64,000 nucleotides of DNA from JAJYIW01 sp963781665 (GTDB taxonomy: Bacteria; Chloroflexota; Anaerolineae; Anaerolineales; Anaerolineaceae). A program made the translations under genes and the position numbers. The stretch lies in NCBI GenBank assembly GCA_963781665.1, contig CAWAGA010000002.1, positions 4,774,001-4,838,000 of the forward strand, given 5' to 3'. Positions 1 through 7,325 of the stretch are shown here, one piece after another; the stretch's first letter is position 1, and each line of letters begins with the position of its first letter. Under the pieces are notes generated by a model, which worked only from the letters and a program-made list of their open reading frames with translations, was not told the DNA's origin and ran no database searches.

Positions 1-1
1 G

Positions 2-517
2 GCCATGATGTTGCTCATGATTTTGGCTGGGTTACGTAAGTCGGAAGCCCTGGCTCTGGAGTTGGCTGATCTGGATGCTCTCAAGCGTACCGTCCGGGTT
101 CGCCAGGGAAAAGGGGGTCGAGAGCGGATTTGTTGTGTCTCAGAGCTGTTTTTCCAGATCCTGGAGCATTATCTGCACGACGAACGGCCTTCCACCACTT
201 GCCCCCAGCTCTTTTTGGTGCTCAAGGGTCCCCAGCGCGGTCAGCCGCTTTCAGTTTCCGGCCTCAATATGATCATCACCTATCATCGTCGATTGGCTCA
301 CACCCCCGAATTAACCTGTCATCGTCTGCGGCACACTTGCCTGACGATGTTGCGTGAAGCAGGTATGTCCTTGGAAGCCCTCCAACAACAGGCCGGCCAC
401 CAGAGTATTAATACCACCCGAGTTTATCTGCATCTGACCAATCAAGCCTTGCGAGACGAGTATTTCAAGGTTTCGGAATGCCTTTTCCCCAATACGGAAG
501 CGGGGTCCCATGCTTGA
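2..517 (+). CDS. Tyrosine site-specific recombinase, C-terminal part (cut by the window edge)
   Basis: This is the C-terminal catalytic half of a phage-integrase-family recombinase. The reading frame is open to the left edge, so the N-terminus lies outside the window. The catalytic set is visible: the first Arg in AGLRKSEAL, a Lys-containing turn GKGGRER, the box II motif HRLRHT, then GHQSINTTRVYLH with the second His and the nucleophilic Tyr. Its stop TGA overlaps the ATG at 510 of a second recombinase gene (ATGCTTGA), so the two were translationally coupled. Overlapping recombinase genes are typical of Tn554-type and recombinase-in-trio elements, in which two or three recombinases act together. 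Calling it part of such an element is an inference; its family is clear. Confidence 0.85.
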   Translation, partial: AMMLLMILAGLRKSEALALELADLDALKRTVRVRQGKGGRERICCVSELFFQILEHYLHDERPSTTCPQLFLVLKGPQRGQPLSVSGLNMIITYHRRLAHTPELTCHRLRHTCLTMLREAGMSLEALQQQAGHQSINTTRVYLHLTNQALRDEYFKVSECLFPNTEAGSHA

Positions 518-561
518 AACCATACCTCGCACTCTACCTTGGCAATCACCTCAAATTGGCA
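510..561 (+). pseudogene. Displaced 5' end of the second tyrosine recombinase
   Basis: From ATG 510 the frame reads MLETIPRTLPWQSPQIG and then stops being coding at base 561. If the IS element 562-3054 and one copy of the TTGGCA duplication are removed, this frame joins exactly to the Asn codon at 3060-3062 and runs on into the 532-residue recombinase. These 52 bases are therefore the first 17 codons of that gene, split off by the insertion. Confidence 0.8.
556..561. repeat. Left copy of the 6-bp target-site duplication TTGGCA
   Basis: TTGGCA directly precedes the left end of the IS21 element, and an identical TTGGCA follows its right end at 3055-3060. IS21-family elements make direct repeats of about 4-8 bp. 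Confidence 0.8.
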
Positions 562-610
562 CTGTCAACGACAATTAGATATTCCCATCAGCGACAATTA
601 GAAATGCCCA
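562..610. repeat. Left terminal inverted repeat of the IS21 element
   Basis: Bases 562-610 match the reverse complement of 3006-3054 over most of their length, including the two CGACAATTAGA sub-repeats and the ending GAAATGCCCA against GAAATACCCA. Multiple internal transposase-binding repeats are typical of IS21 ends. Confidence 0.8.
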
Positions 611-616
611 TAACAG

Positions 617-641
617 AAGGCATATAAACGTATGCCTTTTT
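617..641. terminator. Terminator-like hairpin inside the left end of the IS element
   Basis: AAGGCATA (617-624) pairs with TATGCCTT (631-638) across a 6-base loop, with a short T run following on the plus strand. It lies between the istB stop and the IS end. It could block transcription entering the element from the flanking recombinase gene. Confidence 0.4.
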
Positions 642-692
642 CGATAGCCTGCTTTTGCTGGTGAGTCCTGTGGCAGCATGGCAGGGGACATT

Positions 693-1454
693 TCAGGGGG
701 TCTCCTGAAGACGTTTGGCAGCTTCATCGGCTCTGTGGCTGGACATCTCCTTTCCGAATTCGACGATGATACTGTGGTGGACGACGCGGTCGATGGCAGC
801 AGCGGTGGTCATGGGGTTTTTGAAGATTTGATCCCATTGGGAGAAAACCAGGTTGGAAGTAATGACCACACTGCGGCGTTCATATCGCTCGGCTAGCAAG
901 GTAAAGAGGACTTCCATTTCTTCGGGGGATTGCTGAACATAACCGATATCATCCAGGATGAGCACCTCGAAGCGGTCGAGGCGGCGTAGCTCATGTTCGA
1001 GGAGCAGGTCGCGTTTGGCGCGCAGCAGGCTATCCACCAGGCGGTAGGTCGGGGTGAAGAAGACACTGCGGCCGATGTTGACCAGTTCGTGGCCAACGGC
1101 GGCCACAAAGTGCGTTTTCCCACGGCCGGGTAAACCGAAGACCAACAGGTTGTCGGCGCGGTCCACGAACTCGCCGGTGCATAATTGGGGCAGCAGGCGA
1201 CGAAGTCGCAAGGGAAGATACCCCTGGTCAAAGGTCGCCAGGGTCTTTTCGACCGGCAGATGGGCCGCATCCTGCAGGCGTTCGATGCGCCGTTGGCGAC
1301 GACCTTCCATCTCCTGTTCGAGTAGTTCGCCCAAGAATTTTTCCGGCGACCAGTTTTCGTTGGTAGCGCTAGCCAGGAGTTCTTCAACCACCTGTACAGC
1401 GGTGGGCATGTGTAAGGTGCGCAAGTGCTCTCGAATGGTCTCAAGCGGAGACAT
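693..1454 (-). CDS. istB: IS21-family transposition helper ATPase IstB
   Basis: This 253-residue AAA+ ATPase is the IS21 helper that selects and bends target DNA and recruits the IstA transposase. The Walker A motif reads GLPGRGKTH near residue 107 and the Walker B motif LILDDIGY near residue 165. A sensor-like VITSN follows. The N-terminal helical IstB region is present, and the length fits the family (about 245-260). The start overlaps the end of istA by 14 bases, which is the usual coupled arrangement. Confidence 0.92.
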   Translation of the reverse strand: MSPLETIREHLRTLHMPTAVQVVEELLASATNENWSPEKFLGELLEQEMEGRRQRRIERLQDAAHLPVEKTLATFDQGYLPLRLRRLLPQLCTGEFVDRADNLLVFGLPGRGKTHFVAAVGHELVNIGRSVFFTPTYRLVDSLLRAKRDLLLEHELRRLDRFEVLILDDIGYVQQSPEEMEVLFTLLAERYERRSVVITSNLVFSQWDQIFKNPMTTAAAIDRVVHHSIIVEFGKEMSSHRADEAAKRLQETP

Positions 1455-2952
1455 GGCGTGCCTCCGGGCTCAAGAATTGGTCATAGAGGGTCAGGTTGAC
1501 AGGGTTGACTGGTAAGTCAGGGATCGCTGTTGGCGTCGGCTGAACTAATTCGGCCACGGTTTGGTCATCCCAGTTCTGACCGGATGTCAAAAGCATCTCC
1601 AGCGCTGCAGCCACATCCGTCTCCAACCCGCCTGCCGCCAGTTTGAGGATCCGCAGATAGGTCAGATCTGCTTTTCGGGCTGAATAACGTGCTTGGAGCG
1701 CCTCCCAGGCCTGGCGGAAGACCGCTCGCGGGAAAAGATCGTCTCGGTAGCGGTAATTGCGAAATCCGCCCGGCTTGCGCAGCAAGCTGTCGATCACGTG
1801 GTGGTAGTTAATGCTGTAATGTTGCACTCCCGTCTGGCGGGGCAAGGTCTCCACCCGTTGGTTGGCATACCACACCTCAATCTGCCATTCGAACACCTTC
1901 ACGGTCACTCGTTTGCTCTTCAAGCCGCTCGGTACGGTGTAGCCGTTCGAACCGACCCGCAAGATGCCATTCGAGCCGACCCGAACATTCAACTCCCGCA
2001 CCTCAGGCCAGGGAGCTACCGTCAGGGGTTGCATCACGGCCAGCTCTTCGGCTAGCTTTACCCGACGCCGGGCATTACGTTGCTCCATGATCCCCCACAA
2101 AAACGCTTCGTAGGTTTCCAAACTCTCAAAATCCCGGCTGCCCCGCAACAGCAAATGCTGTACGACAGTGCGTTTGAACCCGCCGTTCGATGATTCGATG
2201 TCGCCGTTCTCATTGGGGCTGTTGACATGGATCGTGCGCGGCTCCATCCCAAAATGCGTCAGCAACTGCAAATATTCGGCGTTAAATCCACGCTCTTCCG
2301 GGCTCCGGTCACGTTGGTTGGGTCCCAAGTTGTGGGTGGCGGCCGTTGTATTATCGGTCTGGTGGATCTTGGGCACATGTCCCAGTTTCATCAAGGCGCT
2401 TTGCAGTCCCAACCGGATTGCCAGCAGTGATTCTGATTGCACCACGCGTCCCCATTCCCAATTTGAATAAGGCAGTACGCTATGGATAACCAGGTGTTCA
2501 AACGCTTCTCCCTGCAAACTGATCCCCAGATTATTCATCCAGGTCCCATCTGTTTGCAGTACTTCACCCGGCTGGTGCACCTGATCCAGGGTGAGGGTGG
2601 GGTTGCCATTCAATACCCGCCACTCGTTTACCCGACGTTGCAAGGTGCGCAACTGCCCTTCCTGGTATTTCTCCGGCTGCCGTTCGCACAACCATTCAAA
2701 CAGCGTCTTGGCTTCCAATTCAGGCGCATCCTTCAACATCTTTTCCAGTTCGTCCCATTCCGCTTCAAATGGGTCGGTCCGAGTGCGATAGCTCCGCGGC
2801 TGTTTCAGTTCACTCGGTAGTTTTCCCAACTGTTCATATTTCCTGACAGTCTTACAGCTGCTCAGGTTTGCCTTCGCAGCCGCTTGTTCTTGGGTATGCC
2901 CTTGGTTTCGTTCTCTCATGATAATCCTCACCTGGGCGTCGTTAGCTGTCAT
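1441..2952 (-). CDS. istA: IS21-family transposase IstA
   Basis: This 503-residue DDE transposase has an N-terminal helix-turn-helix (residues about 10-45, HTQEQAAAKANLSSCKTVRKY). The catalytic core shows the expected acidic residues: Asp in LQTDGTWMNN, Asp in IHQTDNTTAATH and Glu in SPNENGDIESSNGG. A C-terminal beta-barrel region follows. It opens the istA-istB operon and starts about 100 bases inside the right terminal repeat. Nothing looks truncated. Confidence 0.93.
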   Translation of the reverse strand: MTANDAQVRIIMRERNQGHTQEQAAAKANLSSCKTVRKYEQLGKLPSELKQPRSYRTRTDPFEAEWDELEKMLKDAPELEAKTLFEWLCERQPEKYQEGQLRTLQRRVNEWRVLNGNPTLTLDQVHQPGEVLQTDGTWMNNLGISLQGEAFEHLVIHSVLPYSNWEWGRVVQSESLLAIRLGLQSALMKLGHVPKIHQTDNTTAATHNLGPNQRDRSPEERGFNAEYLQLLTHFGMEPRTIHVNSPNENGDIESSNGGFKRTVVQHLLLRGSRDFESLETYEAFLWGIMEQRNARRRVKLAEELAVMQPLTVAPWPEVRELNVRVGSNGILRVGSNGYTVPSGLKSKRVTVKVFEWQIEVWYANQRVETLPRQTGVQHYSINYHHVIDSLLRKPGGFRNYRYRDDLFPRAVFRQAWEALQARYSARKADLTYLRILKLAAGGLETDVAAALEMLLTSGQNWDDQTVAELVQPTPTAIPDLPVNPVNLTLYDQFLSPEARHVSA

Positions 2953-3005
2953 GCACTACTCCATGTTTTTGGAGTAGTTTACTCCGGCTATCGACCACCT
3001 CTTGG

Positions 3006-3054
3006 TGGGTATTTCTAATTGTCGTCAGGGGGTAATTCTAATTGTCGTTAACCG
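3006..3054. repeat. Right terminal inverted repeat of the IS21 element
   Basis: This is the inverted counterpart of 562-610 and has two TCTAATTGTCG sub-repeats at 3014-3024 and 3037-3047. The second of these supplies the TTG at 3042 from which the interrupted recombinase can still be read. Confidence 0.8.
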
Positions 3055-4640
3055 TTGGCAACGACCTGGTCACGGAATACCAGGCGTTTCAGCTGAGCTC
3101 CGGATATGTCTTTGATGGGAAAATACGTCCTTGGGCCGCACGAGCTTTCCTTCAGCGTTACCCAGACCTGGTCAGTTGGCGGCAAGCTCCGCTGGAAGAG
3201 CAGCTCGGGTTGCACAGGAGTCTAAAATACTTTGCTAGTTTCCTGTTCCTAAAGCACTACCTCCAGCCTACTTTGCTTTACCTGCTCACGGCGCGACCCC
3301 AATTGGCTACTGTTGGTAAACGGTATCTGTATGCTCAAGTCTACACCCGGCTGGATCAGCTGGGTCGGCAGTTAGGTTATAGTCCGGAGGTTCTAGGGCC
3401 TACCCTCCACCTGCTTTTCCACGTCATGGCCTATGCGGGGAGAGCAATCGAAGAGCTGGACCAGGACGATATCAAGGCCTTTGAACAGGACTTGCGTACT
3501 CTCCACCTTCCCCAGGGGTTTTCATTTTCCCTACGGACCTACAGCCAACACCTCTATCGCATCCGGGTGCTGCTCTATCATGCCGGGATCCTTCCCCAAC
3601 TGGGTCGGCGGTACACCCCTCATCCTGCTCGCTCCCTGGAGGTCCTGTGGGCTGAGATCCCTCAGCCTATCAGCGAGGTGGTCTGGCGTTATTTGGACCA
3701 ACTAGACACCGCGCGTTCTGTGGATACTGTGAAGAACAACGAAGGCTATCTACGACGTTTCTTTGCCTGGCTGGCGCAAGCCTACCCGGAAGTCCACTGC
3801 CTGCGCCAGATCACGCGCATCCATATCGAGGACTTCAAACGCTGGTTGCAGGACACCACCTGTCTCACGGGAAAGGCGTATCACCGCCACACACGAAAAA
3901 GCACCTTGAGCAGCTTACGTTGCTTTTTCCAAACCCTTCAGGAATGGGATTGGCCTGAAGTTCCCGAACGCCTGCTGGTTTTTGCCCGAGATTTACCTAT
4001 ACCCGACCAACCTTTACCGCGCTTCTTGGATGATCCCAAGGCAGCTGCCTTGTTACATGCCGCCCGCACTTCCCAGGATTTGTTCACCCGAGTGTGTGTG
4101 GAAATATTACTGCGCACCGGGTTGCGTAAAGGGGAATTCATTGGGTTACAGATGGACAGCGTGGTTCGGATTGGGGATGGTTACTGGCTGCGCGTTCCCC
4201 TGGGCAAGTTGCATAACGATCGTTATGTGCCGCTGCACCCAGAGGTCAAGCAGTTGTTGGATGAATGGGTCGCCCAACGGGGCCAGAACCTGCGGACGAA
4301 TGATCTCTTTATCAGCCACGGAAAGCGGGTAAGTCTAGGACGGGTCGATGAGGCCGTGAAACGGGCTGCTCGCGCAGCGGGCATCGCCGAAGCGGTTTCC
4401 CCCCATCGGCTCAGACATACGCTGGCTACCCAGGCGATTAACCGGGGGATGACCCTGGAAGCTATCGCTGCCTTGCTTGGACATCGCTCGATGACCATGA
4501 CCTTGGTCTATGCGCGTATTGCCAGCCAGACTGTTCACGATCAATATACTTCGGTTTGCCAGAATCTGGACATGCTCTACGCAGACGCCGCTCTGGGGAA
4601 ACCCCAGGCTACTACAACAGAGAAAGGAACGATCGGTTGA
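3042..4640 (+). CDS. Second tyrosine recombinase, 5' end replaced by IS21 terminal sequence
   Basis: This is a long tyrosine recombinase (532 residues from TTG 3042). An N-terminal SAM-like DNA-binding region spans roughly residues 205-310. The catalytic domain follows, with Arg in RTGLRKGEF, Lys in GKLHNDRYV, the HRLRHT box, and GHRSMTMTLVYAR with the Tyr nucleophile. The first six codons come from the right end of the IS element. The native start is ATG 510, which overlaps the stop of the upstream recombinase. Only about 17 residues were displaced, so a slightly altered protein could still be made from TTG 3042, but no good ribosome-binding site is visible there. The catalytic half is intact. 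Confidence 0.85.
   Translation: MSLTVGNDLVTEYQAFQLSSGYVFDGKIRPWAARAFLQRYPDLVSWRQAPLEEQLGLHRSLKYFASFLFLKHYLQPTLLYLLTARPQLATVGKRYLYAQVYTRLDQLGRQLGYSPEVLGPTLHLLFHVMAYAGRAIEELDQDDIKAFEQDLRTLHLPQGFSFSLRTYSQHLYRIRVLLYHAGILPQLGRRYTPHPARSLEVLWAEIPQPISEVVWRYLDQLDTARSVDTVKNNEGYLRRFFAWLAQAYPEVHCLRQITRIHIEDFKRWLQDTTCLTGKAYHRHTRKSTLSSLRCFFQTLQEWDWPEVPERLLVFARDLPIPDQPLPRFLDDPKAAALLHAARTSQDLFTRVCVEILLRTGLRKGEFIGLQMDSVVRIGDGYWLRVPLGKLHNDRYVPLHPEVKQLLDEWVAQRGQNLRTNDLFISHGKRVSLGRVDEAVKRAARAAGIAEAVSPHRLRHTLATQAINRGMTLEAIAALLGHRSMTMTLVYARIASQTVHDQYTSVCQNLDMLYADAALGKPQATTTEKGTIG
3055..3060. repeat. Right copy of the target-site duplication TTGGCA
   Basis: This copy is identical to 556-561 and lies directly outside the right end of the IS element. 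Confidence 0.8.
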
Positions 4641-4741
4641 TCACTATATCTCGTGTAGATCCATTCTTTTCCAGAATGAAAACGAGAGAAGAACATAAAA
4701 CGGATCATGGCCTTCTCCCGCTTCCTTTGGGCAAACTCAGT

Positions 4742-5422
4742 TTAACCAGTTCCCTGGCCAATGTCAAGTCGTCTGAAAATCCGTTCTTTACGATTACACA
4801 TATAACCTCCAAAAAATTCAATCGCCCTAACGTGTCCATTATTCCAGTTGCATTGGTTCTCGCTGGACTGGGCTTCAGCATAAATATAGTTGCTGGCTGG
4901 CAGTTCTGCCACAAATACCGAAACCGGGCTGACCTTACCCGTTTCTGGGTTGGTTACCTGCATTTTCAGACCGGCATAATCCACCTGCATGCGTTCGCCG
5001 CCCACGTGGGTATGATGCATGCTGGGTTCACCATGAGTTTTCTTCCAGCGTCGATAATATTCTTCGAATTGGGAGTGTTTGTAGCCATCCGGATATTTCT
5101 CAATATATTCAATCCAAATCAGGTGTAATGTGACCCCCTTTTTGCGTAATTCTTTTCGCACCTCTTCCCAATCCGGCAGCGGCTTGGCTTTTTCTGGCAA
5201 TGGCGTTGCTTCCCCAAACATCTTCTGGTATATCTCGTCTTCACTCAGCTCTCCCAACGGCCAACCGATCCCCGCTGCCTCCGCTCGACGCAAATACTCC
5301 CCAACTGTGCTGTTGGAGATGTTGCAAGCCCCGGCTATGGCTCGGTTGGATAGGCCTGCTTCATGTTTCAAACGCAAAATTTCTTTGATTTTTCGCATGG
5401 TTAATCGCTCCTGGGGCATCAC
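4742..5422 (-). pseudogene. N-terminal fragment of an IS21 transposase IstA
   Basis: The 226-residue frame begins MMPQERLTMRKIKEILRL with a helix-turn-helix (AGLSNRAIAGACNISNSTV). It continues through the first catalytic Asp region (GERMQVDYAG) and the HVRAIEFFGG segment, which in intact proteins leads on to the second Asp. After that the sequence (YMCNRKERIF...) no longer resembles IstA and the frame soon stops. A full protein would be about 500 residues, so more than half is lost and it cannot be active. Confidence 0.75.
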
Positions 5423-5597
5423 TATCTCCTTGTTTTCTTAGGAAGTAGCATGCCATATTTTGGATTAACCAGCGCTTTTCTCTTGTCCCCACTTTTTCTA
5501 AATGTGTGCGACTTACTCCGGTTTAGGTGTGCGCCTTGCTCCGGTTTGGGTGTGCGGCTTACTCCGGTTTAACTGTGCGCCATGCCCCGGTTTTTGC
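4805..5597 (-). mobile_element. Truncated IS21-family element, unrelated to the first
   Basis: This relic keeps one IS end with four 23-bp repeats (5505-5596) and the N-terminal third of an istA gene. The istA homology ends after the conserved HVRAIEFFGG at about 4805. The istB gene and the other end are missing. The break lies just beyond the recombinase pair, so the recombinase element may have inserted into this istA. In that case the rest would lie to the left of the window. Confidence 0.7.
5505..5596. repeat. Four tandem 23-bp repeats forming an IS21-type end
   Basis: TGTGCG begins repeats at 5505, 5528, 5551 and 5574, exactly 23 bp apart, and each is followed by a close match to CTTACTCCGGTTT. 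They lie just upstream of the istA fragment and abut the interrupted response-regulator gene. They are transposase-binding repeats. The same 23-bp spacing occurs in the ends of the unrelated IS21 element at 562-3054. Confidence 0.75.
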
Positions 5598-5876
5598 ACG
5601 TAAGGCTGCAATTGCAGTATCAATCGACGGAAAAGCCGTTAAGACGATGATTTGAGCGTCGGGCGATCGTTGTACTGCTTTTTTCAGCACATCTATTCCG
5701 TTCACCCTCGGCGTTTTAATGTCCAGAATTACCAGGTCGAATGACTGGGAGAGTAATTGCAACCCGGTTCTATTATTCTGGGCTGTGGTCACTTCTTAGC
5801 CTTGTGTCGATAAAGTATCGGCTAGCGTGCCACCTGCAGTTACTTCATTATCTACGATCAAAATTCGTTTCTTCAT
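5598..5876 (-). pseudogene. Response-regulator receiver domain, inactivated
   Basis: From ATG 5876 the frame starts MKKRILIVDNEV, the acidic pocket of a CheY-like receiver. It meets an in-frame TAA at 5796-5798 and then continues as FDLVILDIKTPRVNGIDVLKK, with the phospho-accepting Asp, and VLTAFPSIDTAIAALRA. It ends where the IS21 relic begins at about 5597. The switch Lys and any output domain are gone. The gene thus has a nonsense codon plus truncation by insertion. Confidence 0.8.
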
Positions 5877-6400
5877 CGAATTCTGTTTTATGGATACATT
5901 TTGTTTTATTGCATACATTGCCGAACTAACTCATCATGCTTGATTTGCAATTAATGTGCCCGATTTGGTATGAATTCGCGGAAATTCATTACGGGATTCA
6001 CCAAAATGACATATCAGCAAAAAAAAAAATTAAAAGCAAATAATCAATCACCAAGAACCAAAAAATTAATTTAGGATAAAGTACAGGTTAAATTATAATA
6101 AACGAAATAATTCGGTTTCCGATATCAAGGAACAGATTCACTAAGGATTAATTAATCATAACATGGAATTATGCATTGATTAATTAAACCAAATTATCAG
6201 GAATAGTTTCACTGAAATATTAAAACCTTCCAGATATTTAATATTTTCAGGCCTAAAGGGCACATTACTTTTCATGACAATCTCATTGTCCGGGTCAAAA
6301 TCACCTAAATCCTTTAGTTTCCTTCCCAGTGAGATATAAATCAACTTAGCGGCTATAATATACCTGATCAAATGAACACGAAAGATTTTAGGGAGCAAAA
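5877..6400. other. AT-rich intergenic region upstream of argF
   Basis: This 524-bp stretch has no convincing gene. Two TATAAT hexamers (6094-6099 and 6354-6359) face argF; the second lies 41 bases before the ATG and is the better promoter candidate, though no clear -35 box is visible. A ribosome-binding site GGGAG precedes the ATG. The boundary between mobile DNA and the conserved chromosome appears to lie here. Confidence 0.5.
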
Positions 6401-7324
6401 ATGAAAAAAGATTTTATTGCCATCAATGATTATTCACCCAGTCAACTTCAGAGAATGCTTGATCTTGCCATCCGTCTAAAGAAAGAACGAACAACTGGAG
6501 GAAATGTTGCGGTTCTCAAAGGAAAAGTGCTTGCAATGATTTTCCAAAAACCCAGTTTGCGGACTCGGGTGAGTTTTGATATGGCTATGCGACAACTTGG
6601 TGGAGATGCTCTTTATCTTTCTCCAAATGAAATTGGGCTAGGCCAGAGGGAATCCATTGCAGATGTCGCTCGCGTTCTTTCCGGATACGTAGATGCCATC
6701 ATGGCTCGTGTTTTCGCCCACAATCACGTTGTTGAGCTTGCGCGTTGGGCCAACGTTCCAGTTATCAATGGACTGAGTGACTATAACCACCCCTGCCAGG
6801 GTATGGCTGATGCCTTGACGATTTATGAGCATTTTGGGCAGCTTAAAGACTTGAATGTCACCTTCATCGGTGATGGAAATAACGTTGCGGTTTCACTGCT
6901 GCACGTTTGCGCCAAATTCGGCGCCAATTTTACTCTGGCCAGCCCTGAAGGTTATGATTTGTCACCCGAAGCGCTAAGAATTGGCCAATCATTGGCAAAG
7001 GACAGCGGCTCAAAGATCCATCTATTACGTGACCCTCATGATGCCGTCCAAGGTGCCAATGTCATATACACCGATACATGGACTAGTATGGGGCAGGAAG
7101 ATGAAACCCATAAGCGCGAAGAAATTTTCCAACCGTACCAGGTAAATTCGAAGCTGGTCGATGAAGCAGATCCGGAAGCAGTAGTTCTCCATTGTTTGCC
7201 GGCTCATCGTGGCCAGGAAATTACCGACGAAGTCGCCGACGGACCGCATTCTCTACTTTTCCCCCAGGCTCACAACAGAATGCACGCCCAAAAAGCAATT
7301 ATCCTCGAGGTATTGGGAGTATGA
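6401..7324 (+). CDS. argF: Ornithine carbamoyltransferase
   Basis: The enzyme transfers the carbamoyl group from carbamoyl phosphate to ornithine, giving citrulline in arginine synthesis in the cytoplasm. The 307-residue protein has the carbamoyl-phosphate loop SLRTRVSF (usual form STRTR), HPCQGMAD, the ornithine-side DTWTSMGQE and the catalytic HCLPAHRG. FQPYQVN near residue 240 separates OTCases from aspartate carbamoyltransferases. Length matches the family. The stop TGA is one base from the ATG of rocD, so the two are coupled. Catabolic use in the reverse direction cannot be excluded, but no arcA or arcC is nearby. Confidence 0.93.
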   Translation: MKKDFIAINDYSPSQLQRMLDLAIRLKKERTTGGNVAVLKGKVLAMIFQKPSLRTRVSFDMAMRQLGGDALYLSPNEIGLGQRESIADVARVLSGYVDAIMARVFAHNHVVELARWANVPVINGLSDYNHPCQGMADALTIYEHFGQLKDLNVTFIGDGNNVAVSLLHVCAKFGANFTLASPEGYDLSPEALRIGQSLAKDSGSKIHLLRDPHDAVQGANVIYTDTWTSMGQEDETHKREEIFQPYQVNSKLVDEADPEAVVLHCLPAHRGQEITDEVADGPHSLLFPQAHNRMHAQKAIILEVLGV

Positions 7325-7325
7325 A

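Larger units (their letters stand above)
562..3054 (-). mobile_element. Complete IS21-family insertion sequence (2493 bp)
   Basis: The element carries istA and istB in overlapping order on the minus strand and is bounded by imperfect terminal inverted repeats. The left end begins CTGTCAACGACAATTAG and the right end, reversed, begins CGGTTAACGACAATTAG. Each end holds two copies of CGACAATTAGA set 23 bp apart (569-579 and 592-602; 3014-3024 and 3037-3047 inverted). The 6-bp duplication TTGGCA flanks it. Both genes are open and their key motifs are intact, so it could still be active. It interrupts the 5' end of a tyrosine recombinase gene. Confidence 0.9.

Noticed and set aside
4556..5128. A 190-codon plus-strand frame after the recombinase
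   Set aside because: It is antisense to the istA fragment, which has clear IstA homology, and starts inside the recombinase gene.
5505..5596. Repeat array as a possible CRISPR
   Set aside because: The four 23-bp units are directly adjacent with no spacers and lie at an IS21 end.
6180..6398. A 72-codon minus-strand frame upstream of argF
   Set aside because: It has no ribosome-binding site and no family resemblance, lies in AT-rich intergenic DNA and overlaps the likely argF promoter.
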